NCBI RefSeq assembly: GCF_003610295.1
Contig: NZ_RAPV01000002.1
Location: forward strand, 1,382,427 to 1,446,426
Length of the DNA: 64,000 nt
From: Paraburkholderia sp. BL23I1N1
GTDB taxonomy: Bacteria > Pseudomonadota > Gammaproteobacteria > Burkholderiales > Burkholderiaceae
Reading direction: 5' to 3'
In this document: piece after piece, positions 47,736 through 57,445 of the stretch
Position numbering within the stretch: position 1 is the first letter of the stretch
How the letters are laid out: each line of letters begins with the position of its first letter
Program-made: the position numbers and the translations under genes
The notes under the pieces: generated by a model
Databases searched by the model: none
Seen by the model: only the letters and a program-made list of their open reading frames with translations
What the model was told of the DNA's origin: nothing

Positions 47736-47767
47736 AAAGGGGCGCACGGTTTTCCGTGCGCCCCTTT
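47736..47767 (-). terminator. intrinsic terminator downstream of ilvD
   Basis: A perfect 14-bp stem (AAAGGGGCGCACGG and its complement) with a TTTT loop spans 47736-47767. Reading minus, it is followed by the T-rich TTCCTTTTAT; reading plus, by GCGTTTTT. It lies 122 bases past the ilvD stop and before the cytochrome c gene, so it most likely ends the ilvD transcript. Confidence 0.8.
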
Positions 47768-47888
47768 GCGTTTTTGCGTAGCTAATTTTTGTAGCTTCTG
47801 CAGCGTATGTCACGTCGAGCAGTGCTTCCGATTCGCCCGGAAGAACCGCGGCGAATCAGCGCCTGCTCAGCGCGTGTTCAATGCGCGC

Positions 47889-49562
47889 TTAGCCCGTCAC
47901 CGCGCCCTTGTTGGCCGGCAGCGCGAGCGCGGAGTACTTCGCCAGCACGCCACGCGTGTAGCGCGGCTTCGGTGCTTGCCATGCGGCGCGGCGGCGTTCG
48001 ATCTCGGCGTCGTCGACGTTCAGTTGCAGCAACAGCTTGTGCGCGTCGATCGTGATCGAGTCGCCTTCCTGCACGAACGCGATCGTGCCGCCCACGAACG
48101 CTTCCGGCGCGACGTGACCGACCACCATGCCCCACGTGCCGCCCGAGAAGCGGCCGTCGGTGATCAGGCCGACGGTTTCGCCGAGACCCTTGCCGATGAT
48201 CGCGGACGTAGGCGCGAGCATTTCCGGCATGCCGGGGCCGCCCTTCGGACCGAGGTAGCGCAACACCACCACGTCGCCGGCGACGATCTTGTCGGCCAGA
48301 ATGGCTTCCAGCGCGCTTTGCTCGTCGTCGAACACGCGGGCCGGGCCGGTGATGACCGGATTCTTCAGGCCGGTGATCTTGGCGACCGCGCCGTCAACCG
48401 CCAGGTTGCCCTTCAGGATCGCGAGGTGGCCTTCCTTGTACAGCGCCTGTTCGATCGGGAAGATCACCTGTTGGTCGGCGCGCGGCTTGCTCGGCACGTC
48501 CTTCAGTTCTTCGGCGATCGTCTTGCCGGTGATCGTCATGCAATCGCCGTGCAGCAGGCCTGCGTCGAGCAGAATCTTCATGACTTGCGGAATGCCGCCC
48601 GCCTTGTGCAGATCGGTCGCGACGAACTGGCCCGACGGCTTCAGGTTGCAGATCACCGGCACTTTCTTGCGCATGCGCTCGAAGTCTTCGATGGTCCATT
48701 CCACTTCGGCCGCATGCGCGATCGCCAGGAAGTGCAGCACTGCGTTGGTCGAGCCGCCGGTCGCCATCAGAACGGCCACGGCGTTTTCGATCGCCTTCTT
48801 CGTGACGATGTCGCGCGGCTTCAGATCCTTCTTGACCGCTTCGACCAGCACGCGTGCCGATTCGGCTGCCGAGTCGACCTTTTCCTGATCGGGGTTCGCC
48901 ATCGTCGACGAATACAGCAGCGACATGCCCAGAGCTTCGAACGACGAGCTCATCGTGTTGGCGGTGTACATGCCGCCGCACGAGCCCGTGGACGGGCATG
49001 CGTTCTTCTCGACCCCTTCAAAATCTTCCTGCGACATCCGGCCGGCCGTGAATTCGCCCACGGCTTCGAACGACGACACGATGGTCAGATCGGTGCCCTT
49101 CCAGTTGCCCGGACGGATCGTGCCGCCGTACACGTAGATGCTCGGCACGTTGGTGCGCAGCATGCCGATCATGCCGCCCGGCATGTTCTTGTCGCAGCCG
49201 CCGATCACGACCACGCCGTCCATCCACTGGCCCTGCACGCACGTCTCGATACAGTCGGAGATGACTTCGCGCGACACGAGCGAGTACTTCATGCCCTCGG
49301 TGCCCATCGACATGCCGTCCGAGATCGTCGGCGTACCGAAGATCTGCGGATTCGCATCGGCGCCCTTGACCGCGGCGACCGCCGCGTCAGCCAGACGCTG
49401 CAGGCCGGCGTTGCACGGCGTGATGGTCGAGTGGCCGTTGGCGATGCCGATCATCGGCTTGTCGAAGTCAGCCTTTTCGTAGCCGAGTGCGTAGTACATC
49501 GAGCGGTTCGGTGAGCGCGCCACGCCTTGCGTGATGTTCTTCGAACGACGGTTGTATGCCAT
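47889..49562 (-). CDS. ilvD: dihydroxy-acid dehydratase
   Basis: 557 residues from the ATG at 49562 ([20 protein letters not shown]). The Fe-S ligands are Cys50 ([10 protein letters not shown]), Cys123 ([10 protein letters not shown]) and Cys195 ([16 protein letters not shown]). It catalyses the dehydration step of isoleucine and valine synthesis. The protein is of the short form with CPSTGSC instead of the classical GCGSC motif. The gene is divergent from a LysR regulator. A long open frame on the opposite strand is an artefact of GC-rich codons. Confidence 0.96.
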   Translation of the reverse strand: MAYNRRSKNITQGVARSPNRSMYYALGYEKADFDKPMIGIANGHSTITPCNAGLQRLADAAVAAVKGADANPQIFGTPTISDGMSMGTEGMKYSLVSREVISDCIETCVQGQWMDGVVVIGGCDKNMPGGMIGMLRTNVPSIYVYGGTIRPGNWKGTDLTIVSSFEAVGEFTAGRMSQEDFEGVEKNACPSTGSCGGMYTANTMSSSFEALGMSLLYSSTMANPDQEKVDSAAESARVLVEAVKKDLKPRDIVTKKAIENAVAVLMATGGSTNAVLHFLAIAHAAEVEWTIEDFERMRKKVPVICNLKPSGQFVATDLHKAGGIPQVMKILLDAGLLHGDCMTITGKTIAEELKDVPSKPRADQQVIFPIEQALYKEGHLAILKGNLAVDGAVAKITGLKNPVITGPARVFDDEQSALEAILADKIVAGDVVVLRYLGPKGGPGMPEMLAPTSAIIGKGLGETVGLITDGRFSGGTWGMVVGHVAPEAFVGGTIAFVQEGDSITIDAHKLLLQLNVDDAEIERRRAAWQAPKPRYTRGVLAKYSALALPANKGAVTG

Positions 49563-49777
49563 GGGGAACTCCAATCTGTTTTGTTTTGATCTGTGCTGCG
49601 TGTTCGGGGCTCGGGTGTTGCCGCAGGGGCCGCGCCTACGCTGCCAATGCGTTGCCGGCGGGTTCGGCCGGCGCGTCAGTTCAGTGTAGTTCCGACGCGT
49701 CGCGCAAGGATGCAGTTTTGCGAAGCGCGTGTCCAATATATTATTCAGGCTCGATTAGGTCGTAAAATGTATTAATC

Positions 49778-50740
49778 ATGTTGCCTGCCATTCCTGACCT
49801 GCGCCAGTTGCGCTATTTCGTGACCGTCGCCGAAGAAAAACACTTCGGGCGCGCGGCCGCGCGCCTTTCCATGACGCAGCCGCCGTTGTCGCAAGCGATT
49901 CGGGCGCTGGAGGAAACACTTGGCGTCGAGTTGTTCGCGCGCACCAAGCGCTCGGTCGAACTCACGCCGGTGGGCGCCGATCTGTTGCCGGAGGTTCAGC
50001 GCCTGCTGGCGGGCGCCGAGGGCCTACGGCCGCTGGCGCAAAGCCTCGCGCGAGGCGAGGCGGGGGTGCTCTCGCTGGCCTTCGTCTCGACAGCCGATTA
50101 CGGACTTTTGCCGCTGTTGCTGCGCGATTTTGGCGCAAGCCACCCGCGGGTGCGTCTCGAACTGACCGAAGCCACCAGCGACGTGCAGGTCGACGAACTG
50201 GTGGCCGGGCGCATCGATGCGGGTCTCGTGATCGCGCCGCTGCCGTCGCGCCATGCCACCCAGCTCTCGTGGCTGCCGATCGCCCGCGAGCCGCTGGTGA
50301 TCGCGATGTCGACGGAAATGGCGGCGCGCGTGAGCAGCGCCGCGGGGTCGAATGCTAACCCGCATGCCGAGTGGCTGGACATGCCGATCAGCCTGCGCGA
50401 CGTCGCCGACGAACCGCTCGTGATCTTCCCAAGACGTTTGGCGCCAGGCTTTTATGACATCATTATGGATTGCTACGGCGTCGCAGGCCTTGCGCCCCGG
50501 GTCGGCCAGGAGGCGATTCAGATGCAGACGATCGTGAGTCTCGTGTCGGCCGGCATGGGCGTCGCACTGGTGCCGCAATCGTTGCGTAACCTTCGCCGCA
50601 CCGGCGTCGTGTACCGGCCGCTCTCCGAATCGGTGCCGGCGATCGAGACGGGGCTGGTCTGGCGCACGGCGGAGGTGAGCCCGGTGTTGGCCGGCTTCAT
50701 CGAGATCGTGCGAGCGCATGCGGCCACCGTCGCGGCGTAA
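49778..50740 (+). CDS. LysR-type transcriptional regulator
   Basis: 320 residues. N-terminal wHTH (LRQLRYFVTVAEEKHFGRAA, with MTQPPLSQAI as recognition helix) and a periplasmic-binding-like effector domain (LSLAFVSTADYGLLPLLL). It resembles the BenM/CatR-like group by its N-terminus. It is divergent from ilvD across 215 bases, so it may control ilvD or only itself; the target cannot be decided from the sequence. Confidence 0.9.
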   Translation: MLPAIPDLRQLRYFVTVAEEKHFGRAAARLSMTQPPLSQAIRALEETLGVELFARTKRSVELTPVGADLLPEVQRLLAGAEGLRPLAQSLARGEAGVLSLAFVSTADYGLLPLLLRDFGASHPRVRLELTEATSDVQVDELVAGRIDAGLVIAPLPSRHATQLSWLPIAREPLVIAMSTEMAARVSSAAGSNANPHAEWLDMPISLRDVADEPLVIFPRRLAPGFYDIIMDCYGVAGLAPRVGQEAIQMQTIVSLVSAGMGVALVPQSLRNLRRTGVVYRPLSESVPAIETGLVWRTAEVSPVLAGFIEIVRAHAATVAA

Positions 50741-50897
50741 TACGTTGCACGGCATGTCGAGTCTTGACACCGCCGCGAACGCATTGCAAATCGAACCGTC
50801 CAATGCATGCGCCGCATGGTGTGCAAACCGCCGGCTGCTACATGATGAAAACCGACTAGAAATCCGCTTCTGAACCTGAACTGCCCATAACAACACG

Positions 50898-51803
50898 ATG
50901 CTCATTCACCCGAATTTCGACCCCGTTGCCATTCATCTGGGGCCGCTCGCAGTGCGCTGGTATGGACTGATGTACCTCGTTGCGTTTATCGCGGCGATCG
51001 TCGTCGGCCGGCTGCGGCTGCGTTTGCCGTACGTCGCCGCGCAAGGCTGGACCGTTAAAGATATCGACGACATGCTGTTTTACGGCGTGCTCGGAACGAT
51101 TCTCGGCGGCCGGCTCGGCTATGTGCTGTTCTATAAGGCGAGTTTTTACTTCGCGCATCCGCTCGACATATTCAAGGTGTGGGAAGGCGGCATGTCGTTT
51201 CACGGCGGCTTCCTCGGCGTGACGCTGGCAATGGTGCTGTTCGCGTTCCAGCGCAAACGCTCGTGGCTGCAAGTCACCGATTTCGTTGCGCCAATGGTGC
51301 CAACCGGGCTCGCGGCCGGGCGTCTCGGCAACTTCATCAATGGCGAGTTGTGGGGCCGTGTGACCGATCCGTCGGCGCCGTGGGCGATGCTGTTTCCAGG
51401 TGCAGCGCCGGACGACGCCACCTGGCTTGCTGCACATCCGCAACTGGCCGCGCAATGGCATCTGAACGAAGTGTTCGCGCAATATCACATGCTGCCGCGT
51501 CATCCGTCGGAGTTGTATGAAATTGCGCTGGAAGGCGTGGCGCTGTTTTTCGTGCTGATCTTCTTCTCGCGCAAACCCAAGCCGATGGGCGCGATTTCCG
51601 CGGTGTTCCTGATCGGCTACGGCCTCGCGCGTTTCACGGTGGAATTCGCACGTGAGCCGGACGACTTCCTTGGGTTGCTCGCAATGGGCCTCTCAATGGG
51701 CCAATGGCTCTCGCTGCCAATGATTCTCGCGGGCATCGGCATGCTGGTGTGGTCCTATCGCCGTGCGCGGCGTCAATCGTCGCACGCGGTCGGCGCGAAC
51801 TGA
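50898..51803 (+). CDS. lgt: prolipoprotein diacylglyceryl transferase
   Basis: 301 residues, seven membrane helices. [43 protein letters not shown] and the signature [14 protein letters not shown] are all conserved. The enzyme attaches diacylglycerol from phosphatidylglycerol to the lipobox Cys of prolipoproteins at the inner membrane. The C-terminus is basic. A strong terminator follows at 51836. Confidence 0.96.
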   Translation: MLIHPNFDPVAIHLGPLAVRWYGLMYLVAFIAAIVVGRLRLRLPYVAAQGWTVKDIDDMLFYGVLGTILGGRLGYVLFYKASFYFAHPLDIFKVWEGGMSFHGGFLGVTLAMVLFAFQRKRSWLQVTDFVAPMVPTGLAAGRLGNFINGELWGRVTDPSAPWAMLFPGAAPDDATWLAAHPQLAAQWHLNEVFAQYHMLPRHPSELYEIALEGVALFFVLIFFSRKPKPMGAISAVFLIGYGLARFTVEFAREPDDFLGLLAMGLSMGQWLSLPMILAGIGMLVWSYRRARRQSSHAVGAN

Positions 51804-51835
51804 GCGCTACGTTTTATCGTAGTGGTCAGCCAATG

Positions 51836-51864
51836 AAAAAAGCCACGGCATGCCGTGGCTTTTT
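51836..51864 (+). terminator. intrinsic terminator after lgt
   Basis: AGCCACGGCA-TGCCGTGGCT is a perfect palindrome (51841-51860) flanked by five A upstream and TTTT downstream, so it can work on both strands. It lies 33 bases after the lgt stop and also downstream of the convergent SIMPL-domain gene. Confidence 0.85.
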
Positions 51865-51928
51865 CCTTTACAGCGGTACTTCACGCCTGCCGTACTTCAG
51901 GCTAGCGGTAATTCAAGCATTAGCCACG

Positions 51929-52660
51929 TTACTTCATCTGCACCGAGCCCGACACGTTGACCGTCACGGTCGACGTACCGCCTTCGATCGGCACCGGCGC
52001 GGATGCCTTGGCATCGGCGCCCATGGCGCGCGCGCTCATCATCATCATCGGACGCGGCATGACACCGTTGTGCCCGACGTTGACTTCACGAATCGAATAG
52101 CTGTTATAGCCGAACGCCTGCGCCGACGAAGCGGCCTGCTCGCGGAACGACTTGATGGCTTCGCCGGTGAGCTTCTGCTCCGCGGCGCGCTGCGCTTCAG
52201 GCGATAACGAGAACTGCACGTTGCCGACCTGCATGATCGATGCCATCTGGCCCGCGAGTTTCGACGCCGCGGCGAAGTCGTGCGATTCGAGCACGACTTC
52301 CGTACGGCCGCGCCATGCGGAAATGCGGCCGTCACGATCCGTAGACGGGAAGATCGAGAAGGAACCGGTGCGCGCCGTGACGCCGCTCACGCTCTTGGCT
52401 TTTTGCAGCGCCGCATCGGCGCGCTGATTCAGCGTGGCGGTGAGCGCGGACGGATCGCTCGCTTCCTGCTCGTAGAACAGCGTGATGTCGACGACGTCTT
52501 GCGGCACTTCAGCGCTGGCCTGTGCATTCAGCGACAGCACGCCCGCCGGCTGATAATGCGCCGCGTCTTGTGCGCGGGCCATGGCCGGCGTCAGCGCGAG
52601 CGCGGCAGGGGCGACGCATACGAGAGCGAGAGCGAGTGCACGTGCGGTGTTTTTCGTCAT
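51929..52660 (-). CDS. SIMPL-domain (DUF541) periplasmic protein
   Basis: 243 residues from the ATG at 52660 (MTKNTARALALALVCVAPAA), beginning a signal peptide cleaved near ARA-QDAAHYQ. The SIMPL domain is recognisable by GVLSLNAQASAEVPQDVVDI and RISAWRGRTEVVLES, and the C-terminal VNVSGSVQM strand. Members are periplasmic or outer-membrane proteins linked to oxidative stress in a few species; function is not established here. Confidence 0.88.
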   Translation of the reverse strand: MTKNTARALALALVCVAPAALALTPAMARAQDAAHYQPAGVLSLNAQASAEVPQDVVDITLFYEQEASDPSALTATLNQRADAALQKAKSVSGVTARTGSFSIFPSTDRDGRISAWRGRTEVVLESHDFAAASKLAGQMASIMQVGNVQFSLSPEAQRAAEQKLTGEAIKSFREQAASSAQAFGYNSYSIREVNVGHNGVMPRPMMMMSARAMGADAKASAPVPIEGGTSTVTVNVSGSVQMK

Positions 52661-52856
52661 TCTTGGACTCCTTGCTAGAACAGGTTGTGCACGATTGGAG
52701 CGAACGTTATGCAATGGCACAACGTTTGCGAGTCCGTTAGGCGCTTGTAACCTGGGCTTGGTTCCCTAATTTGACGTTTGCTCAACGTTTGCCTTCATCC
52801 GCGCGCGGATTTGAGCATAACTCAAGCAACAACGCTCCACATGTCCGTAGGCAACG

Positions 52857-53315
52857 TCAAACAAGACGTTTGGTGATGAAGCGCCATTCGGCTTCGGTCA
52901 CCGGCGTGATCGACAGGCGATTGCCTTTGACGAGCACGCGCATGTCCTTCAATTCTTCATGCTCGCGCAGCGCGGCGAGCGGAATCAACGGAATCTTCTT
53001 CTTGAACACCACGTCGACGAGTAGCCAGCGCGGCGTTTCCTGCGTCGATTTCGCGTCGTAGTAGGGGCTTTTCTTGTCGAACTGGGTCGGGTCCGGATAG
53101 GCGGTGGACGATACCTCCGCGAGCCCGGCGATGCCCGGCGCGGGGCAACTCGAGTGATAGAACAGCACGCCGTCGCCGACCTGCATCATGTCGCGCATGA
53201 AATTGCGTGCCTGATAGTTGCGCACGCCAGTCCACGGCAACGTGTGTTGCGGTGCCTGGGCGAGATGGTCGATGCTTGCTTCGTCCGGTTCGGACTTCAT
53301 TAGCCAGTAGCGCAT
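52857..53315 (-). CDS. EVE-domain protein
   Basis: 152 residues. MRYWLMKSEPDEASIDHL, GVRNYQARNFMRDMMQVGD, and FYHSSCPAPGIAGLAEV are diagnostic of the EVE (PUA-like) fold, which binds modified bases in nucleic acids. It is transcribed in the same direction as zapA and the 6S RNA gene just upstream, a conserved neighbourhood in this group. The target is unknown. Confidence 0.92.
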   Translation of the reverse strand: MRYWLMKSEPDEASIDHLAQAPQHTLPWTGVRNYQARNFMRDMMQVGDGVLFYHSSCPAPGIAGLAEVSSTAYPDPTQFDKKSPYYDAKSTQETPRWLLVDVVFKKKIPLIPLAALREHEELKDMRVLVKGNRLSITPVTEAEWRFITKRLV

Positions 53316-53371
53316 GAATCGAAGAGAACGTTAAAGGTTTGAGAATACAGAAGAAAAATCGAGGCCCAAAG

Positions 53372-53403
53372 AAAAACGGCACCGAACCGAAGTCCGATGC
53401 CGT
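53372..53403 (-). terminator. intrinsic terminator of 6S RNA
   Basis: On the minus strand a 12-bp stem (ACGGCATCGGAC with GTTCGGTGCCGT, two G-U pairs) closes a UUCG tetraloop and is followed by TTTTTC. It lies immediately 3' of the predicted 6S RNA, 8 bases beyond its proposed end. Confidence 0.85.
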
Positions 53404-53410
53404 CTTGAAG

Positions 53411-53591
53411 AAGGTCCCCGCCTTAGCCGCTAGGCCGGCATCCTGAACCGGGGGTTCAGAATTGGTCGCAGTTAGCAGCACTTCGGGTACATCAGACAGA
53501 GTGACGCGCACACCCGTGCTACAAATTTCCACAACCGTGCACATGGCATTGGTTCAAGGAATATATGACCTTGGCGAACCAGGCAGGGAGG
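53411..53591 (-). ncRNA. ssrS: 6S RNA
   Basis: On the minus strand the segment starts CTCCCTGCCTGGTTCGCC and ends GGCTAAGGCGGGGACC; TCCCTGCC pairs with GGCGGGGA as closing stem. Inside are CCTTGAACC, the conserved AACTGCGACC and GGTTCAGG before a GCCGGCCTAGCGGC stem, in the order known from 6S RNAs. The ~180-base size fits. 6S RNA sequesters sigma-70 RNA polymerase in stationary phase. The location next to zapA supports the call. Ends are approximate. Confidence 0.85.
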
Positions 53592-53702
53592 TCAAACCGA
53601 TTGAACTCAATCGTTTGCATGAGTCTTGGCTCATGCATTACGCTTGAATTCGCAGCCGATCTCAGGACCGGCCACTTGAGATTGTTCGAGACAGCTGGGT
53701 AC

Positions 53703-54017
53703 TTACTGCGTGCTGTACTGCTGAATCACAGTGCCCAGTTGTTCGTTCATTTGGTGCATTGTACGCCGGATTTCTTCTGCGGGAAATGCTTCTCCGTGTC
53801 GCACGCTCGTTTGCAGCTTAAGCAGTTCCGATGCCAGCGACAGCGCAGCCATGACGGCAATGCGATCCGTGCCGCGCACGTTGCTGCTATTGCGGATCTT
53901 CGACATCTCGGCGTCGACACGTGCCACCGCTTCAAGCAGCGCGCCTTCAGTTTCCGGCGAGCAGGCGAGGCGATAGGGCACGCCGAGAATCGATACTTCG
54001 ATCTGCTTGGTGGTCAT
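53703..54017 (-). CDS. zapA: cell division protein ZapA
   Basis: 104 residues. IEVSILGVPYRLACSPETE forms the N-terminal head and the C-terminal half is a long coiled coil (ALSLASELLKLQTSVRHGEA). ZapA bundles FtsZ filaments at the division site. Its ATG overlaps the stop of the upstream coiled-coil gene by 4 bases. A small 8-bp hairpin at 53616-53637, without T-run, lies between zapA and ssrS. Confidence 0.93.
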   Translation of the reverse strand: MTTKQIEVSILGVPYRLACSPETEGALLEAVARVDAEMSKIRNSSNVRGTDRIAVMAALSLASELLKLQTSVRHGEAFPAEEIRRTMHQMNEQLGTVIQQYSTQ

Positions 54018-54370
54018 GCATTTTCTCCATGGCGGGTGACGTCGCTCTCCGCTTCGACCTCATGCGGGGCGGCCTCGAGCAGATCGAGCTGATTGTCCGG
54101 CTCGTTGTGCGCGCGGGCCCGCGGCAACTTTTCGAGGATCGCATTCAGGCGTACCTGTGCGTCGTCGATCTTGGCCGACAGCGCGTCGCGTTCCGCTTGA
54201 AGTGCATCGCGCTCCTCGCGCATCAAGTCGAGCTCGGTGCGCGTGGCCTCTGCTTCCGCACGCGTTTGGGCGAGCAGATTTTCGAGCGCGAGCCGCGCTT
54301 CATTGTGGCGTTGGCTGATCGCAATCAGCTTGCCGATATTCTGTGAAAGTGATTCGAGTTCGGTGAGCAT
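54014..54370 (-). CDS. ZapB-like coiled-coil protein
   Basis: 118 residues. Residues about 1-85 are a continuous heptad-rich helix (LENLLAQTRAEAEATRTELD, EERDALQAERDALSAKIDDA); the remainder is acidic and probably disordered. It overlaps zapA by 4 bases. In the Burkholderia group such a small coiled-coil protein precedes zapA and may have a ZapB-like role in division; homology to ZapB is not clear from sequence alone. Confidence 0.75.
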   Translation of the reverse strand: MLTELESLSQNIGKLIAISQRHNEARLALENLLAQTRAEAEATRTELDLMREERDALQAERDALSAKIDDAQVRLNAILEKLPRARAHNEPDNQLDLLEAAPHEVEAESDVTRHGENA

Positions 54371-54587
54371 CTGCTGCGTCCTCTAAAGACATTGCATTTT
54401 AGCGCGGAATGTCGCAGGTTCCGACAATTGTCTCGTTTCGAGACGTAACAACATCGCAATGTGCAGGCTTTTATCGACCATATGATGAAAAGCAAGCCGC
54501 GCATCGGACAATAACCTGCACTTAACAGAACAGATTGCGCACGGATTAACCATTCTTGACGGACCCGAATGCCGCTCCTAAACTGCA

Positions 54588-54818
54588 CGCACTCTGGTGC
54601 CCGCGCGCACTTTTCCACAGTGCGTGCAGTTAAACGGGAAGCAGGGCGCGCCTCGCCTGAACGCGCGAACCTGCGCTGCCCCCGCAACGGTAAGCGACCG
54701 CATTCGTCATGCAGGTCGATCCCGATCGCGTGTTTGAAGCTGAACACGCGAGTGTGCCACTGCGCGTCACGCGTGGGAAGGCGGGATCGATGTGTCGTCA
54801 GCCCGGATACCGGCCAGA
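54588..54818 (+). promoter_or_regulatory. cobalamin (B12) riboswitch
   Basis: The conserved elements occur in order: CTCTGGTGCC at 54592, TTAAACGGGAAGC near 54629, the B12-box region GCTGCCCCCGCAACGGTAAG at 54674-54693, GCCACTG near 54748, GGGAAGGCG near 54775 and the closing GCCCGGATACCGGCC at 54801-54815. This class of RNA represses uptake and synthesis genes when adenosylcobalamin is abundant. It lies directly before the btuB remnant and btuCD-cobTSC. The gap 54371-54587 upstream shows no gene and probably holds the promoter. Confidence 0.95.
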
Positions 54819-54898
54819 GGGAGAGGCTCGTCCGCACGCAAACGTAAAACAGCGCGGGTGCCTCGTTACGCGTCGGCCCGCGGGGAAGCGGGCCGCGC

Positions 54899-55506
54899 AT
54901 GCTATCCACAGGAATGTCATCCCATGCTGTCCCCCATCGCGCGCGCGGCGTTGGTCGCGCAGATTCCGCTCGACCAGATCGATCACGTCGAAGTGGAAAA
55001 CGGCAACGTGTCCGCGTTATACGGCTGCGGTGCAATTGGCGGCGTGGTACAGGTCTTCACGAAAGACGGCGGCGACCATCCGTCGCGCTTCAATTTTTCA
55101 GTGGGCTGCGGCAGCGATCACACGCAGACGCAGCAGAGCCTCGACTCGGATACGTTCGCGGCGCCCGACCGGCACATGGATTCGGGCTTTGTCGGTTATA
55201 CGGGGCGCTTCGCACGCAACCAGATTCAGGCCAACGTTCGGCGCGATCAGTATTCCGATTTCGGCGGGGCGAACAGTTACTATCTTGGCTACGGCTTCGA
55301 CATCACCGGGCACTGGAAGGCGACTGCAAGCTATTCGGATTCGTTCCGCGCGCCGAGCTTCGACGATCACGAAGGCGTGGTACGTCGCCGCGCAGATCCA
55401 GAACCTGTTGAACAAGGACTATGAAACGGTCTACTCGTATAACTCGCCGCGGCGCGGTGTGTATGTCACGGTTGGTTGCAGCAGCAGTGACGAACGTCCC
55501 TGCATG
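54899..55506 (+). pseudogene. btuB: btuB remnant (TonB-dependent cobalamin receptor), internally deleted
   Basis: Pieces of a BtuB-type receptor survive. Part of the plug reads IPLDQIDHVEVENGNVSALY then GAIGGVVQVFTKDGGDHPSR; part of the barrel reads GYTGRFARNQIQANVRRDQY and GYGFDITGHWKATASYSDSF. The C-terminal piece VAAQIQNLLNKDYETVYSYN appears in the next frame after about 55375. The N-terminal plug with TonB box and most of the barrel are missing, and the last junction is out of frame. A full receptor is about 600 residues; less than 200 remain. It cannot form a working channel. Confidence 0.85.
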
Positions 55507-55517
55507 AGAACGCGTCG

Positions 55518-56573
55518 ATGAACCGCGGCTCGAGTCCGATGCCCACGACCATGATGCGTGTGATGAGCGCGAAGCGCGCGGCCGCGATCTGGCTCGCGCT
55601 CGCGGGAATCGCACTGGCTGTGCTGATGGCGTCGCTTGCGCTCGGCAGCGTGTCGCTCGCACCCGGCCGCGTGATGGCGGCGCTGCTGCCGTCGCACGCG
55701 GCGCATGTTGAGTCCGCCGATCTTGCGGGTGAGATCGTGCGCAGGCTGCGGTTGCCGCGTGCGCTGGCCGGCTTCGCGTGCGGCGCGTTGCTTGCGCTCG
55801 CCGGTGCGTTGCTGCAAGTGCTGTTGCGCAACCCGTTGGCCGAACCCTACGTATTAGGTGTGTCGGGCGGCGCGGCGACGTTCGCGCTGGTCGCGATGAT
55901 CGCCGGTTGCGCGTGGTGGATCGTCGACGCCAGCGCGTTCGCCGGCGCCTTCGTGTCGATCCTGCTGGTGCTCGGCCTCGCACGCCGCGAGTTGTGGCGC
56001 GGCGAGCCGCAGGATACGTCGCCGCGTTTGCTGTTGACCGGCGCGGTGATCGCGGCCGGTTGGGGCGCTGTCATTACGTTGCTGCTCAACCTCGCGCCGG
56101 ACAACCGGCTGCGCGGCATGCTGTTCTGGCTAACCGGCGATCTGAACGGCGGCACGATGCCATGGGCGGCGCTCGCGGCGCTCGTCGTTGTACTCGTGGC
56201 GATCGTGCCCACTGCGCCGCGTCTGAACGTGCTGCTGCGAGGCGACGCCGCTGCGCAGGCGCTTGGCGTCGCCGTGATGCCGCTGCGCTTGCGCGTGTAT
56301 CTTGTGGCGTCACTCGCCGCTGCTGCTGCGGTGACGACGGCAGGCACGGTCGGTTTTGTCGGCCTCGTGGTGCCGCATATGTTGCGGCTCGCGTTCGGCA
56401 ACGATCAACGCATGCTGCTGCCGGCCGCGGCGCTCGGCGGTGGTGTCGCGGTGATGGGCGCGGACCTGATCGCACGGACCGTGATTGCGCCGGCGCAATT
56501 GCCGGTCGGCGTGATCACGTCGATCGTCGGCGTGCCGGTGTTTCTGTGGATGCTGTTGCGCAGGCGCCGATGA
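55518..56573 (+). CDS. btuC: cobalamin ABC transporter permease (FecCD/BtuC type)
   Basis: 351 residues with about ten membrane helices. LRLPRALAGFACGALLALAG, LRNPLAEPYVLGVSGGAA and the C-terminal GTVGFVGLVVPHMLRLAFG are the FecCD-family marks. Context (B12 riboswitch, btuB remnant, btuD, cobT) indicates vitamin B12 as substrate rather than a siderophore. Stop overlaps the ATPase start by 4 bases. Confidence 0.93.
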   Translation: MNRGSSPMPTTMMRVMSAKRAAAIWLALAGIALAVLMASLALGSVSLAPGRVMAALLPSHAAHVESADLAGEIVRRLRLPRALAGFACGALLALAGALLQVLLRNPLAEPYVLGVSGGAATFALVAMIAGCAWWIVDASAFAGAFVSILLVLGLARRELWRGEPQDTSPRLLLTGAVIAAGWGAVITLLLNLAPDNRLRGMLFWLTGDLNGGTMPWAALAALVVVLVAIVPTAPRLNVLLRGDAAAQALGVAVMPLRLRVYLVASLAAAAAVTTAGTVGFVGLVVPHMLRLAFGNDQRMLLPAAALGGGVAVMGADLIARTVIAPAQLPVGVITSIVGVPVFLWMLLRRRR

Positions 56574-57409
56574 TGAACGCACACAACGCACCGCATGCGG
56601 CGCTCAGCGCGCAACGCCTGACCTTGCGCGCGGGCACGCGTACCTTGCTCGACGCATTTACGCATACGTTCTACGCAGGCGAGATCTGGTGTATCGCCGG
56701 ACCGAACGGCGCAGGCAAGACGACCTTGTTATCGACGCTCGCTGGTCTGGCGCAACCGTCGGCGGGCCATGTCGAACTCGACGGCGTGCGTCTTGCCGAC
56801 TGGCAGCCATTGCCGCTTGCACAGCGTCGCGCGCTGATGCCGCAAAGCGCAGCGGACGCTTTCAGCGCGAGCGTGCTCGACATTGTGATGCTGAACCGCT
56901 TTCCGCATCTGACCGGCTGGGGGTGGGAGGGCGAGGCCGATCGTGCTGCCGCGCATGCCGCGCTGGACGGTTTGGGCCTCGCCGTATTTGCTGCGCGCGA
57001 CGTGCTATCGCTCTCGGGCGGCGAACGTCAACGCGTGGCGCTGGCGGCGGTACTGTGCCAGGAGGCGCCGTTGTTGCTGCTCGACGAACCGCTCTCGCAT
57101 CTGGACCTGCACCACCAGATCGACTGCCTGGAGGCGCTGACTGCCTGGACGCACGAGCCTCGGCGTACAGTGATGTTTTCGTGCCACGATTTGAACCTCG
57201 CGCGCCGCTTCGCGACGCATGCGCTGCTGCTCGACGGCAACGGCGGCGCATATGCCGGACCGGTGCACGATGTGCTGACGCCCACGCTGACGAGTCGCGC
57301 GTTCGGCTACCCGTTGATTCTGATTCGCGACGGCGAGCATGAGGCGTTGATTCCCGCGCCGCGCTCGCGTCACGAATCGCCTGCGGCCGATGACACACCG
57401 GCAGGCTAG
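56570..57409 (+). CDS. btuD: cobalamin ABC transporter ATP-binding protein
   Basis: 279 residues from the first of two adjacent ATGs. Walker A GPNGAGKTT is at residues 44-52, signature LSLSGGERQRVALAAVL and Walker B LLLLDEPLSHLDLHHQ. It energises BtuC. The C-terminus has a short Arg/Ser/Pro-rich tail after the expected end. Start overlaps the btuC stop (ATGA). Confidence 0.93.
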   Translation: MMNAHNAPHAALSAQRLTLRAGTRTLLDAFTHTFYAGEIWCIAGPNGAGKTTLLSTLAGLAQPSAGHVELDGVRLADWQPLPLAQRRALMPQSAADAFSASVLDIVMLNRFPHLTGWGWEGEADRAAAHAALDGLGLAVFAARDVLSLSGGERQRVALAAVLCQEAPLLLLDEPLSHLDLHHQIDCLEALTAWTHEPRRTVMFSCHDLNLARRFATHALLLDGNGGAYAGPVHDVLTPTLTSRAFGYPLILIRDGEHEALIPAPRSRHESPAADDTPAG

Positions 57410-57445
57410 GCGCTTCATCAAACACCCTCTCTTTTAGAAACGTCT

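Noticed and set aside
47673..49514. Long open frame (613 codons) opposite ilvD
   Set aside because: His/Arg-rich antisense frame with no family features; ilvD on the other strand is complete with all Fe-S Cys residues.
53616..53637. 8-bp hairpin between zapA and the 6S RNA
   Set aside because: No T-run on either strand; it may only be part of the 6S promoter region.
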